Assembly: GCA_963781285.1 (NCBI GenBank)
Contig: CAWAFI010000021.1
Span: forward strand, 62,001-126,000
Direction: 5' to 3'
DNA: 64,000 bases
Source: CAIWHR01 sp963781285
GTDB lineage: Bacteria; Pseudomonadota; Gammaproteobacteria; Burkholderiales; Casimicrobiaceae
Below, in pieces: positions 54,253-62,224 of the stretch. The notes under the pieces are model-generated. The model made no database searches, had not been told where the DNA came from, and saw only the letters and a program-made list of their open reading frames with translations. How positions within the stretch are numbered: the first letter of the stretch is position 1; every line of letters begins with the position of its first letter. The translations under genes were made by a program, and so were the position numbers.

Positions 54253-55119
54253 ATGGATTTCTACTCGTTCCTGATCCAGCTCCTGAACGGCCTCCAGTAC
54301 GGGCTGCTCCTGTTCCTCGTCGCCTCCGGCCTTACGCTGATCTTCGGCATCATGGGCATCATCAACCTCGCCCATGGCAGCTTCTACATGATCGGCGCGT
54401 ACATGGCGTTCTCGCTTGCATCGCTGACGGGTAGCCTGTTCGTTGCGATCGTGCTCGGCATCGTGCTCTCGGTGCTCCTCGGCGTGTTCCTCGAGTGGGC
54501 GCTGTTCTCGCATCTGTACAAGCGCGACCACCTTGAGCAGGTGCTGCTGACCTACGGGCTCATCCTCGTGTTCGAGGAACTGCGCAGCTTGATCGTCGGC
54601 AACGACGTCCACGGCGTCGCGGTGCCGGCGATCTTCAACTGGTCGATCCCGTTGACCGCCACGCTCTCGTACCCGGTTTACCGCCTGTTCATGTCCGGCG
54701 TATGCATTGTGCTCGCGGTACTGCTTTACCTGCTGATCGCGAAGACGCGCGTGGGCATGATGATCCGTGCCGGCGCCTCGAACCGCGAGATGGTGCAGTC
54801 GCTGGGCCTCAACATCAACCTCGTCTACCGGCTGGTATTCGCGCTCGGCGTTGCGCTTGCGGCCTTCGCCGGGATGCTCGCGGCGCCGGTGTCGTCGGTG
54901 TATCCCGGAATGGGCACCGGCGTGCTGATCATCTGTTTCGTGGTCGTCGTCATCGGTGGCATCGGCTCGATCTGGGGTGCGCTCGTGGCGGCGCTGCTGA
55001 TCGGCCTCGCCGACACGTTCGGCAAGGTGCTGATCCCCGAAGCCGCGGGCGTCACCGTCTATCTGTTGATGGCCGCAATCCTGCTGTGGCGGCCCGAGGG
55101 ATTGTTCCGTCGTGTGTAG
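54253..55119 (+). CDS. ABC transporter permease, LivH type
   Basis: The 288-residue permease starts MDFYSFLIQLLNGLQYGLLL and has ASGLTLIFGIMGIINLAHGS, then FYMIGAYMAF, GLILVFEELRSLIVGNDVHG and GASNREMVQSLGLNINLVYR, typical of branched-chain/aromatic-acid HAAT transporters. It is encoded 166 nt after the binding protein, behind the attenuator-like hairpin. Confidence 0.92.
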   Translation: MDFYSFLIQLLNGLQYGLLLFLVASGLTLIFGIMGIINLAHGSFYMIGAYMAFSLASLTGSLFVAIVLGIVLSVLLGVFLEWALFSHLYKRDHLEQVLLTYGLILVFEELRSLIVGNDVHGVAVPAIFNWSIPLTATLSYPVYRLFMSGVCIVLAVLLYLLIAKTRVGMMIRAGASNREMVQSLGLNINLVYRLVFALGVALAAFAGMLAAPVSSVYPGMGTGVLIICFVVVVIGGIGSIWGALVAALLIGLADTFGKVLIPEAAGVTVYLLMAAILLWRPEGLFRRV

Positions 55120-55170
55120 CAGCGCCGCCCCTTTTTCTGCCGCGCGCGGGCCGACGCCGGGAGTCTGCGT

Positions 55171-56133
55171 TTGAAGCGGAAGAAGATCGCATTGGTTGCG
55201 GCGTTGATGCTGCTCGCGCTGTTTCCGTTTGCCGGCGCGACGTTCTACACCGAGTTGGTCACCAAGGTGATGGTTCTCGCGATCTTCGCTCTTTCGCTCG
55301 ACTTGCTGGTGGGCTACACGGGGCTCGTGTCGTTCGGCCACGCGGCGTTCTTCGGTGTCGGCGCCTACACGCTCGGCCTGCTCGCTCCGAAGTACGAGCC
55401 AGCCAATCTGTGGCTGACGCTGCCGGCGGCGGTCGCCTTCGCCGGACTCGCGGCCCTCGCCGTCGGTGCGCTCGTCGTCCGGGTAAAGGGCATCTATTTC
55501 ATCATGGTCACGCTGGCGTTCGCGCAGATGTTCTATTTCGTGTTTCACGACACGAAGTTCGGCCGTGGATCCGACGGCATCAGCATGAACTTCAAGCCGG
55601 TCGCGACGATCGGCGGCGTGACCCCGTTCGATCTCGCCAACGCCACGCATGTCTACTATTTCGTGTTCGTCGCGCTGCTCGCCGTGTTCCTCTTCCTGCG
55701 CATGCTGCTGCGCTCGCCGTTCGGGCGCGCGCTGCAGGGGATTCGCAGCAACGAGCACCGGATGCGCTCGCTCGGATTCCCCGTCTATCGCTACAAGCTC
55801 GCAAGCTTCGGCATCGCCGGCGCGCTGGCCGGACTCGCCGGATATCTCTCGGCGCTGCAATTCGGGTTCGTCAACCCCGAGCTCCTGTCGTGGCACCAGT
55901 CGGGCAACGTGCTGCTGATGCTGATCCTGGGGGGGTTGGGCAGCCTCTACGGCGCCGTGGTCGGAGCGTTCGCGTTTGTCGCGCTGCAGGAACTGTTCTC
56001 GTCGGTGACAACGCATTGGCAGTTGTTGCTCGGCGGAACGATCATCGCGCTGGTGATCTTCCTCCCCGGGGGCCTCGCGAGCGTGGCGAGCCGCTTCCAG
56101 CGCAAGCTTGTGGGCGAGCCCGATGACGAGTGA
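55171..56133 (+). CDS. ABC transporter permease, LivM type
   Basis: The 320-residue permease has FALSLDLLVGYTGLVSFGHA, then AFFGVGAYTLGLLAPKYEP, FGRGSDGISMNFKPVATIGG and LRSPFGRALQGIRSNEHRMR, conserved in LivM. The start is a TTG at 55171 (MKRKKIALVAALMLLALFPF) with GGGAG about 6 nt upstream. It overlaps the next ATPase gene by 11 nt. Confidence 0.92.
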   Translation: MKRKKIALVAALMLLALFPFAGATFYTELVTKVMVLAIFALSLDLLVGYTGLVSFGHAAFFGVGAYTLGLLAPKYEPANLWLTLPAAVAFAGLAALAVGALVVRVKGIYFIMVTLAFAQMFYFVFHDTKFGRGSDGISMNFKPVATIGGVTPFDLANATHVYYFVFVALLAVFLFLRMLLRSPFGRALQGIRSNEHRMRSLGFPVYRYKLASFGIAGALAGLAGYLSALQFGFVNPELLSWHQSGNVLLMLILGGLGSLYGAVVGAFAFVALQELFSSVTTHWQLLLGGTIIALVIFLPGGLASVASRFQRKLVGEPDDE

Positions 56134-56890
56134 TGCGATCGTTGCGACGCACGGCCTGTCCCGCCGTTTCGGCGGGTTGATGGCGGTGAACGATGTCGCG
56201 ATCCAGCTCCATAGTGGCAAGCTGCACGCCGTGCTCGGCCCCAACGGTGCCGGCAAGACGACGCTCATCAACCTGCTCTCGGGCGACCTGCCCGCATCGG
56301 GCGGCCGCATCCATTACAAGGGCGAGGACATCACCCGCCTTGCGCCCGACCGCCGGTCGCGGATCGGCATCGGCCGCAGCTACCAGAAGACCAACATCTT
56401 CCCGGCCTTCACCGCATTCGAGAACTGCCGCCTGGCCGCACAGTCGCGCGCCCCGCGCGCATTGCACATCGTTGCCGACGCGCAGCGGTACGCGCCCGTC
56501 AGCGACGCCGCGCGGCGGGCGCTCGACGCGGCGGGACTTTCGCAGCGCAGCGATCGCGTGGCTTCGGCGCTGTCGCACGGCGAGCAGCGCCAGCTCGAGA
56601 TCGCAATGGTGCTCGCCACGGCGCCCGAAGTGTTGCTGCTCGACGAACCCCTCGCCGGCATGGGGGCGGAGGAAGCGGGGCGGATGGTCGAGCTGCTGAA
56701 GAAGATCGCTCCGGACCACGCAATCCTGCTGGTCGAGCACGACATGGACGCCGTGTTCGCCGTGGCGGACACGATCACCGTGATGGTGACCGGCCAGGTG
56801 CTGGAAAGCGGGCCGCCGGCGCAGATTCGTGCGAGTCCGGCGGTGCGCGCCGCATATCTGGGTGAAGACACGGAGGCCGAGCCCGCATGA
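56123..56890 (+). CDS. ABC transporter ATP-binding protein, LivG type
   Basis: The 255-residue ATPase has LSRRFGGLMAVNDVAIQLHS, Walker A GPNGAGKTTLINLLSGDLPA, signature ASALSHGEQRQLEIAMVLAT (SHGE, usual for LivG) and Walker B LLLDEPLAGMGAEEAGRMVE. The ATG at 56123 lies within the end of the livM-type gene. Confidence 0.93.
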   Translation: MTSDAIVATHGLSRRFGGLMAVNDVAIQLHSGKLHAVLGPNGAGKTTLINLLSGDLPASGGRIHYKGEDITRLAPDRRSRIGIGRSYQKTNIFPAFTAFENCRLAAQSRAPRALHIVADAQRYAPVSDAARRALDAAGLSQRSDRVASALSHGEQRQLEIAMVLATAPEVLLLDEPLAGMGAEEAGRMVELLKKIAPDHAILLVEHDMDAVFAVADTITVMVTGQVLESGPPAQIRASPAVRAAYLGEDTEAEPA

Positions 56891-56915
56891 GCGCAACGCC
56901 GGGGAGGCCATTGCC

Positions 56916-57629
56916 ATGAGCGACGCACTGCTCGAAGCGCGCGAGCTGCACACGTATTACGGTGCGAGCCACATCCTGCACGGCATCGACTTTCGCATCG
57001 ATCGCGGTGAGACGGTGGGGTTGATGGGTAGGAACGGCATGGGCAAGAGCACGCTGATCCGCAGCATGCTGGGGATCGTCAAGCCCCGTCACGGCGAGGT
57101 CTGGGTCTGCGGCACGCCGATGACCGGTGCCGAGCCGTTTCTCGTCGCGCGGCAGGGCATCGCGTACGTGCCGGAAGGTCGTGGCATCTTCCCGAATCTC
57201 ACCGTGCACGAGAACCTCGTGATGGCCGCGCGCGCCGGGTCGGACGGCCGCCGCGACTGGACCTACGAGCGGGTGCTGACGACGTTTCCGCGACTGGCGG
57301 AACGGTTGGAGCATGGCGGGTGGAAGCTCTCCGGCGGCGAGCAGCAGATGCTGACGATCGGCCGCGCGCTGATGACCAATCCCGATCTCCTCATTCTGGA
57401 CGAGGCGACCGAGGGTCTCGCGCCGCAGATCGCGAAGGAGATCTGGCGCATCATCGGCGAGATTCGCCGGCACGGCATCGCCACGGTGATCGTCGACAAG
57501 AACCACTCCGCGGTGACGAGCATCACCAACCGCAACGTGATCCTCGTCAAGGGGCGCGTCGTGTTCGAGGGCGACAGCGCGACGCTGCTCGCACAACCGG
57601 AGCTGTTGCACAAGCACTTGGGTGTCTGA
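56916..57629 (+). CDS. ABC transporter ATP-binding protein, LivF type
   Basis: The 237-residue ATPase starts MSDALLEARELHTYYGASHI and has Walker A GRNGMGKSTLIRSMLGIVKP, signature GGWKLSGGEQQMLTIGRALM and Walker B LILDEATEGLAPQIAKEIWR. GGGGAGG lies about 9 nt before the ATG. With the four genes before it, it completes a HAAT transporter. Confidence 0.93.
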   Translation: MSDALLEARELHTYYGASHILHGIDFRIDRGETVGLMGRNGMGKSTLIRSMLGIVKPRHGEVWVCGTPMTGAEPFLVARQGIAYVPEGRGIFPNLTVHENLVMAARAGSDGRRDWTYERVLTTFPRLAERLEHGGWKLSGGEQQMLTIGRALMTNPDLLILDEATEGLAPQIAKEIWRIIGEIRRHGIATVIVDKNHSAVTSITNRNVILVKGRVVFEGDSATLLAQPELLHKHLGV

Positions 57630-58394
57630 ATGCCGTTGATCGACGTCTGCGGGCACCGGATCGAGGTCGAGCGCATCGAGATCGCGGGCGGCGTGCGGCC
57701 GACGCTCGTGCTGCTGCACGAAGGACTGGGGTCGATCGCGATGTGGCGCGACTTCCCGAGCCGCGTCGCGCACGCGACTGGCTGCAATGCGGTCGTCTAC
57801 TCGCGCTACGGCAATGGCAACTCGGATCCGCTCGCTGCGGCGCGCGAAGTCCGTTACCTGCATGACGAGGCGCTGCATGCATTGCCCGAGCTGCTCGACC
57901 GACTCGCGATCGAGCGACCGATCCTCGTCGGCCACAGCGACGGCGGGTCGATTGCGCTGATCTATGCCGGTTCGGGATTGCGGCCGGTAGTCGGCGTCAT
58001 TACGCTCGCGGCGCACGTGCTGGTCGAAGACATCTCGGTTGCCAGCATCGCTGCGGCGAAGACCGCCTACGAGACGACCGACATGCGGGCGAAACTTGCG
58101 CGTTACCATGTCGACGTCGATTCCACGTTCTGGGGCTGGAATCGGATCTGGCTCGATCCGGATTTTCGCGCCTGGAACATCGAGGAGTACTTGTCGCGCA
58201 TCACCTGTCCCGTGCTCGCCATCCAGGGCGAGGACGACGAGTATGGGACGATGGAACAGATGCGGCGCATCGGCGCGCAGACACCCGATGTCGAGCTGCT
58301 GGAACTCGAGGACTGCCGGCATTCTCCGCACCGCGACCAGCCCGAGGCTGTGCTCGAAGCCATCACGCGGTTCGTCGACCGGGTCACCGCCTGA
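57630..58394 (+). CDS. Alpha/beta hydrolase of the benzoate operon
   Basis: The 254-residue protein has the hydrolase fold: oxyanion region LVLLHEGLGSIAMWRDFPSR, nucleophile elbow PILVGHSDGGSIALIYAGSG (Ser), an acid in CPVLAIQGEDDEYGTMEQMR and a catalytic histidine in DCRHSPHRDQPEAVLEAI. It begins directly after the LivF-type stop. Related hydrolases occur in box clusters, perhaps acting on CoA esters or lactone side products; no substrate can be assigned. Confidence 0.85.
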   Translation: MPLIDVCGHRIEVERIEIAGGVRPTLVLLHEGLGSIAMWRDFPSRVAHATGCNAVVYSRYGNGNSDPLAAAREVRYLHDEALHALPELLDRLAIERPILVGHSDGGSIALIYAGSGLRPVVGVITLAAHVLVEDISVASIAAAKTAYETTDMRAKLARYHVDVDSTFWGWNRIWLDPDFRAWNIEEYLSRITCPVLAIQGEDDEYGTMEQMRRIGAQTPDVELLELEDCRHSPHRDQPEAVLEAITRFVDRVTA

Positions 58395-58431
58395 CACCGC
58401 CCCGTGCGCCACGATCCGGAGCCATGCAGAG

Positions 58432-58857
58432 ATGACCGCACCCGCGCCGTTCGATACCGACAAGCTGATCCGCTTCCATCACTGCGATCCGGCGGGCATC
58501 GTCTTCTACCCGCAGTATTTCGTTCTGTTCAACGAGCTGGTCGAGGATTGGTTCAATCACGGCCTCGACGTCGATTTCGCCAACTTCCATGCCGTCGACC
58601 GTCTCGGGGTCCCGATGGCCCACATCGAGTGCGATTTCTTGTCACCCAGCAAGATCGGTGACACGCTCCGATTCCGGCTCGCCGTCAAGCGAATCGGCAC
58701 GACCTCGCTCACCCTCGCCGTCGAAGCGAGGGCGGGGGAGGACGTGCGGGTGCGTGCTACGCTGATTGTGGTGCTGGCGTCGCTCGATGCGCACCGGCCG
58801 GTGCCGTTCCCGCCGGAGTTGCGCGCGAAGCTCGAGCGCTATGCCATCGGCGACTGA
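58432..58857 (+). CDS. Hotdog-fold acyl-CoA thioesterase (4-hydroxybenzoyl-CoA thioesterase type)
   Basis: The 141-residue protein has the 4HBT motif KLIRFHHCDPAGIVFYPQYF, with the catalytic Asp in CDPAG, then VLFNELVEDWFNHGLDVDFA and VPMAHIECDFLSPSKIGDTL. Members hydrolyse aromatic acyl-CoAs; in a benzoate operon it may free CoA from trapped benzoyl-CoA or analogues. Last gene of the plus-strand operon, 37 nt after the hydrolase. Confidence 0.88.
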   Translation: MTAPAPFDTDKLIRFHHCDPAGIVFYPQYFVLFNELVEDWFNHGLDVDFANFHAVDRLGVPMAHIECDFLSPSKIGDTLRFRLAVKRIGTTSLTLAVEARAGEDVRVRATLIVVLASLDAHRPVPFPPELRAKLERYAIGD

Positions 58858-58994
58858 CTGCGCAACGGATCCACGTCTCGGTCTCGCTAAGGCCGATTGC
58901 ACATCCGAGTAGGTCACTCGGGACGCGCGACCGGACGCCTATGATCGAAGGAACTATCCTTGCGGCCTGCGACCACTACTAGCCGGCAGGCTCC

Positions 58995-59180
58995 TTGCGA
59001 GCGTGGACCGTGGACGCCGACGACATCCGCGTCGCGGAGGATTTCGACGAATCCCTGCTCCATCGAACGCCGGAAATCGATAGCTTCCTAACACCCGGCC
59101 GGGACGACAAGTTCATTGCCATCGGCATCAAGGGATTCGGGAAGACGCTGCTCGATGCGGCGCTGATCGCCGACGACAGA
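58995..59180 (+). pseudogene. N-terminal fragment of a P-loop ATPase gene
   Basis: The frame reads TVDADDIRVAEDFDESLLHR, then PEIDSFLTPGRDDKFIAIGI, then KGFGKTLLDAAL, with the P-loop GIKGFGKT. This resembles the beginning of large NTPases of phage-defence or unknown type that open with FLTPGRDDKF and a GPKGxGKT loop. After about 60 residues the similarity stops and the sequence joins a transposase fragment in another frame, so the gene is truncated. Confidence 0.55.
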
Positions 59181-59200
59181 AGGGCCGGCCGGTCGGGCGT

Positions 59201-59413
59201 GACCACATCAATGGCATCGAAGGTTTCTGGAGTTACGCCAAGAATTGGTTGTATCCCTATCGCGGTGTCCCCCGCCAATACTTCCATCTTTACCTGGGCG
59301 AGGTCTGTTACCGCTTCAACCACCGTGGCCAAGATCTGCAACCCCTTCTCTACAGGCTCATGCACCGACTAAGCATCCAGGAAATCAACCCAATCTTGGT
59401 CCGGAAAGCTTAG
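59201..59413 (+). pseudogene. C-terminal fragment of an IS1595-family (ISXO2-like) transposase
   Basis: Seventy residues ending at a TAG match the DDE transposase C-terminus of IS1595-type elements: DHINGIEGFWSYAKNWLYPY, then RGVPRQYFHLYLGEVCYRFN, then HRGQDLQPLLYRL. The final catalytic Glu lies in the GIEGFWS motif. Nothing of the zinc-finger N-terminus or first catalytic residues remains. Confidence 0.85.
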
Positions 59414-59428
59414 GAATTACCAAAGAAA

Positions 59429-59450
59429 AACGCCGGTTAAAACCGGCGTT
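59429..59450 (-). terminator. Terminator of the PEP-CTERM gene
   Basis: AACGCCGGTT and AACCGGCGTT form a 10-bp stem with a 2-nt loop. On the minus strand a T-rich run (TTTTTCTTT) follows, so it ends the PEP-CTERM transcript 24 nt past its stop codon. Confidence 0.85.
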
Positions 59451-59473
59451 CTCGTGTATGCAAATTGCTGCTG

Positions 59474-60118
59474 CTATGGCCTGCGGAGGCGAATGCCCGC
59501 CAAGGCCACCAATGCGATGCCTAGAAGGCTGAGCGCCCCAGGTTCCGGAACTATCACTACAGACGTGCAGCCGCCGGTTACGCCGAATTCGCATACACCA
59601 GAAACACGTGGCTGCTTGAAATCCAGGAACCCGCCACCTGTGTCCATCATCACGGAAATCCCCGTCATGACGTCACCACCGTCCGCAACGATAGTAAGGA
59701 AGTTCTGACCATTCCCAAGCGCATATGTGAAAGTGTCGCCTTGCGATTGAACGGTGACGGTTGCATTCCCGTGCCCGTTCGAGAGATTCATGATGAAGTC
59801 GTGAAAACCAAAACCCGCTTCCAGCATGAAACCCATGCTGGTCAGGTCAACCTTCTTTCCGGCATTGTTGGAAATGCTCGCTTGACCCTGCGAGTTCTGA
59901 AGCAGCGTCTCGCCAGTCAAACTGGAAAAGATGGCATCTATGCCCGTATGGTCGACCTCGCCAAGAATCGTCGTGCCGGTTTGCTTCGCACCAAACAGGA
60001 TGTTGGCCTCATCCGCCTGAGGGTTATTGCCAAGCAGAAATATGATGCTCGCCGATGCCGGTGACAACCAAGACCCGCACGCGAGAACTGCTGCGACAGC
60101 GAAGGTTTTGATCCTCAC
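59474..60118 (-). CDS. PEP-CTERM sorting-domain protein
   Basis: The 214-residue protein has a signal peptide (MRIKTFAVAAVLACGSWLSP, cut after ASA) and a C-terminal PEP-CTERM anchor: VPEP followed by GALSLLGIALVALAGI and a basic RLRRP. The middle is Gly, Ser, Asn and Thr rich with beta-strand patterns (FIMNLSNGHGNATVTVQSQG) and two cysteines in VCEFGVTGGC. Such proteins are exported and processed by an exosortase (EpsH/XrtA) in bacteria making extracellular polysaccharide. The sorting enzyme is not in the window. Its terminator is intact, so this gene looks functional amid decayed surroundings. Confidence 0.92.
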   Translation of the reverse strand: MRIKTFAVAAVLACGSWLSPASASIIFLLGNNPQADEANILFGAKQTGTTILGEVDHTGIDAIFSSLTGETLLQNSQGQASISNNAGKKVDLTSMGFMLEAGFGFHDFIMNLSNGHGNATVTVQSQGDTFTYALGNGQNFLTIVADGGDVMTGISVMMDTGGGFLDFKQPRVSGVCEFGVTGGCTSVVIVPEPGALSLLGIALVALAGIRLRRP

Positions 60119-60425
60119 AGAAATACCCTCTGATGCGATCCTTACACTTGGGCTGGAAAATCAGCCTCCGTAATATTTGCAGCAATGGTCGTGCCTATCG
60201 ATTCAAGCGGCTGAATTACCATCCTATTGTTTCTATGTCGCCGTCATGGACTCTGGTCGAACGTAAAGATTTTCGACAACTCTGTAGGACAAGCGGTAAA
60301 ATTCACCGCATAACGTCCTACATAGGCGAATTGACGGCCGCGTGACTCGGAAGATCCGATTCGCAGAGGTGCCACGAGCTACGTCAGCGAACTCCTGTCC
60401 CGGCGGTGCTGCGATCGCCGGTCGA
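60119..60425. promoter_or_regulatory. PEP-CTERM upstream region with a 40-bp palindrome
   Basis: No gene is seen. At 60283-60322 lies a nested palindrome: TGTAGGAC and GTCCTACA as outer arms, GCGGT and ACCGC as inner arms, around AAAATTC. It ends 165 nt upstream of the PEP-CTERM start. It may be a regulator site or part of a small mobile repeat. Confidence 0.45.
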
Positions 60426-60705
60426 CTACCCCTGCGCTGACCGGGCGCCGATCGCGCGCTCGTAGCGGACATCCGGTTCGTTTTCCTCGTTACCCGCCAT
60501 CGCCGAATTCGACGTTGACGAAGCCGCTGCGCTCGTAGAAGCGGCGCGCGCCGGCGTTGCGCTGGAACGTCCAGAGCTTGAACGCGGCGATCGACGCGGC
60601 GGATGCCTCCTCAAGCAGCACGTCGAGCAGGCGCTGGCCGATGCGCTGTCCCGTGCGCCCCGGCGCGACGTAGAGCTGGCTCACCCACTCGCCGTCATCG
60701 CTTGG
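60426..60705 (-). pseudogene. GNAT acetyltransferase, 5'-truncated and frameshifted
   Basis: The C-terminal half of a GNAT domain is readable: DGEWVSQLYVAPGRTGQRIG, then QRLLDVLLEEASAASIAAFK, then LWTFQRNAGARRFYERSGFV, then NVEFGDGG. After GG a one-base shift is needed to reach the family's usual ending NEENEPDVRYERA, which is followed by a TAG at 60426. The N-terminal half is absent: the frame runs into a dispersed repeat at 60707. So it has lost both its start and its reading frame. Confidence 0.8.
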
Positions 60706-60706
60706 T

Positions 60707-60770
60707 AACCCCGACCGTCCACCGCCCGCCGCGCACGACCCTGGGTCGGCGCGTGCCGGAGGTCGCCAAA
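60707..60770. repeat. Dispersed hairpin repeat, copy 1
   Basis: About 64 bp beginning TAACCCCGACCGTCCACCGC and ending GCGTGCCGGAGGTCGCCAA recur at 62538-62601 with a few changes. In the second copy CCGACC-GTC-CACCG pairs with CGGTG-GGTCGG to form a long bulged stem. Copy 1 cuts off the GNAT gene fragment. Confidence 0.75.
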
Positions 60771-61211
60771 CACCCGCATCCGGGGCATCCGTGGTCCCGC
60801 AGCGACCCCTGACCATCCCCGCCTCCCGTCGGTTCAAGACCTGCTACGGTGCTCCGGTCGGCGCGTCGTGGCGTTGGATTTACTATCCGTAGCGGAGGGA
60901 TTCGACGAGGTGGTGGAGCGACGGTGGGCCGCGCGGACGGTTCCCGGTGCGCCATCCGCACGGGCCGAACGCATCGCGCGGCGAGTTCCAGCCCACGTCG
61001 TGCGGGTGAAGTCTTTCCAGGCGTGACCGTCGTGCAACAGACTGTTTGCCTGTTGCCCGGCAAGGTTGATGTGAACGCTTTCGGTTGGGCTCAGCGCGTG
61101 CCACCGCGCAAGGATCCGACCCAGTTCGAAGCGCGCTCCGGTGATCGATGCGTTCATGGCGTCGGACCACCGTGAGAGTACCCCTTCGCGCAAACTCCGC
61201 GTCAGGCTGAC
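60771..61211. other. Decayed region without a recognisable gene
   Basis: Several open frames cover this stretch on both strands but none shows family features. A minus-strand piece reading FELGRILARWHALSPTESVH before 61140 could be a remnant of a coding gene, followed by likely frameshifts; it was not identified. Confidence 0.4.
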
Positions 61212-61529
61212 TCAAATCAACGCTCCCAGGCCCTTTCGGTCCAACGGGTCGAGCAGCTTCAGCGACGGACCGCTCGTATGCTTGTCGCCGATCTCTCATT
61301 GCCTGACCGTGGAGAGGCTGGTGTTCAGGACCGACGCCAGCACGGCCTGGCTCAGCTTGTAGCGGCCCCGCAGCGCCCGAATCTTCCTGCTCGAATAATC
61401 GGGAACGGGCGCATCCAGTTCGTGCAACGCGGGAAGACCATCTTCGCCGTTCGACGCTGCGACCTCTACTAGACGAACAACGGCACCAAGTGCAATTGAT
61501 TCCCGCTCGTTGGGCGGTGTACAGTACAT
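61212..61529 (-). pseudogene. XRE-type antitoxin gene (HigA/MqsA-like) with in-frame TGA
   Basis: The frame reads SSRKIRALRGRYKLSQAVLA, then SVLNTSLSTVRQ, then TGA, then EIGDKHTSGPSLKLLDPLDR, then KGLGALI and a stop. Related antitoxins have QW(E) at exactly this point (STVQKWE or STVRQWE), so TGA replaces the conserved TGG tryptophan codon. No toxin gene is adjacent on either side. One point mutation makes this a fresh pseudogene; suppression or readthrough would restore a protein of about 105 residues. The start at 61529 is uncertain. Confidence 0.7.
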
Positions 61530-61636
61530 ATTACCCTGATGTCCCGAGTAGCAGCCCTTCGGCGATAACTGGTCGGGGCCTCAACAGCTGACATTTTGAT
61601 TCGTTCACGATTCCCACTCGAAAGGGATCTCCCGCC

Positions 61637-62224
61637 ATGAAGAAACGCGCAATCATCATTATTGCCATCGCCGCGACCTTCGCCGTCAATGCTCTCGCGC
61701 AGACCAACACCACCACCGTTACGAAGAGTGAACCGCGCAAGGCCAGCGTCGAGCATACGGTCGATGTCACCGCAATGATCATCGCCATCGACAGGACTAC
61801 GCGCGACATCACGCTGAAAGGCCCTAAGGGCAACTGGGTAGTCGTCACTGCCGGCCCCGAGGTCAAGAACTTCGACCAGCTGAATGTCGGTGACAAAGTC
61901 CATACCAGATACTACGAGGCGCTCGTGCTCGAACTGAAGAAGGGCAACGACCTGGCCGTCACTCGCACTGAGGAGAAGAGCGCCGTGGGCGCGATGCCGG
62001 GAGCGCAGCCGGCCGGCGTCGCTGGCCGTCGCATCACCGTCGTTGCCGATGTCATCGCCGTCAACCGCGAAACGCAGACTGTCACGCTGCAGGGACCGCA
62101 ACTCACTGTAGAAGTGAAGGTTGCCGACCCCGATCAGTTCAGACGGATAAAAAAGGGCGATCAGGTGTACGCCACTTACGCGCAGGCGCTCGCGATGTTG
62201 GTGGAGCCGAGTCCGAAGAAATAG
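61637..62224 (+). CDS. Exported protein of two tandem small beta modules, function unknown
   Basis: The 195-residue protein has a signal peptide (MKKRAIIIIAIAATFAVNAL, cut after AQ). The mature part has two similar modules of about 60 residues: VDVTAMIIAIDRTTRDITLK to VGDKVHTRYYEALVLEL (about 41-102), and ITVVADVIAVNRETQTVTLQ to KGDQVYATYAQALAMLVEP (about 132-191), joined by a Gly/Ala/Pro linker. Each repeats the order strand-ID/NRxT-strand-LKGP/LQGP-strand-GDxV-xxxYxxAL. The fold is probably a small beta barrel. A periplasmic location is likely; the task is unknown. It appears intact. Confidence 0.8.
   Translation: MKKRAIIIIAIAATFAVNALAQTNTTTVTKSEPRKASVEHTVDVTAMIIAIDRTTRDITLKGPKGNWVVVTAGPEVKNFDQLNVGDKVHTRYYEALVLELKKGNDLAVTRTEEKSAVGAMPGAQPAGVAGRRITVVADVIAVNRETQTVTLQGPQLTVEVKVADPDQFRRIKKGDQVYATYAQALAMLVEPSPKK

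Noticed and set aside
54166..56310. 714-codon minus-strand frame opposite the permease genes
   Set aside because: Charged low-complexity antisense translation; the plus strand encodes well-conserved LivH and LivM proteins.
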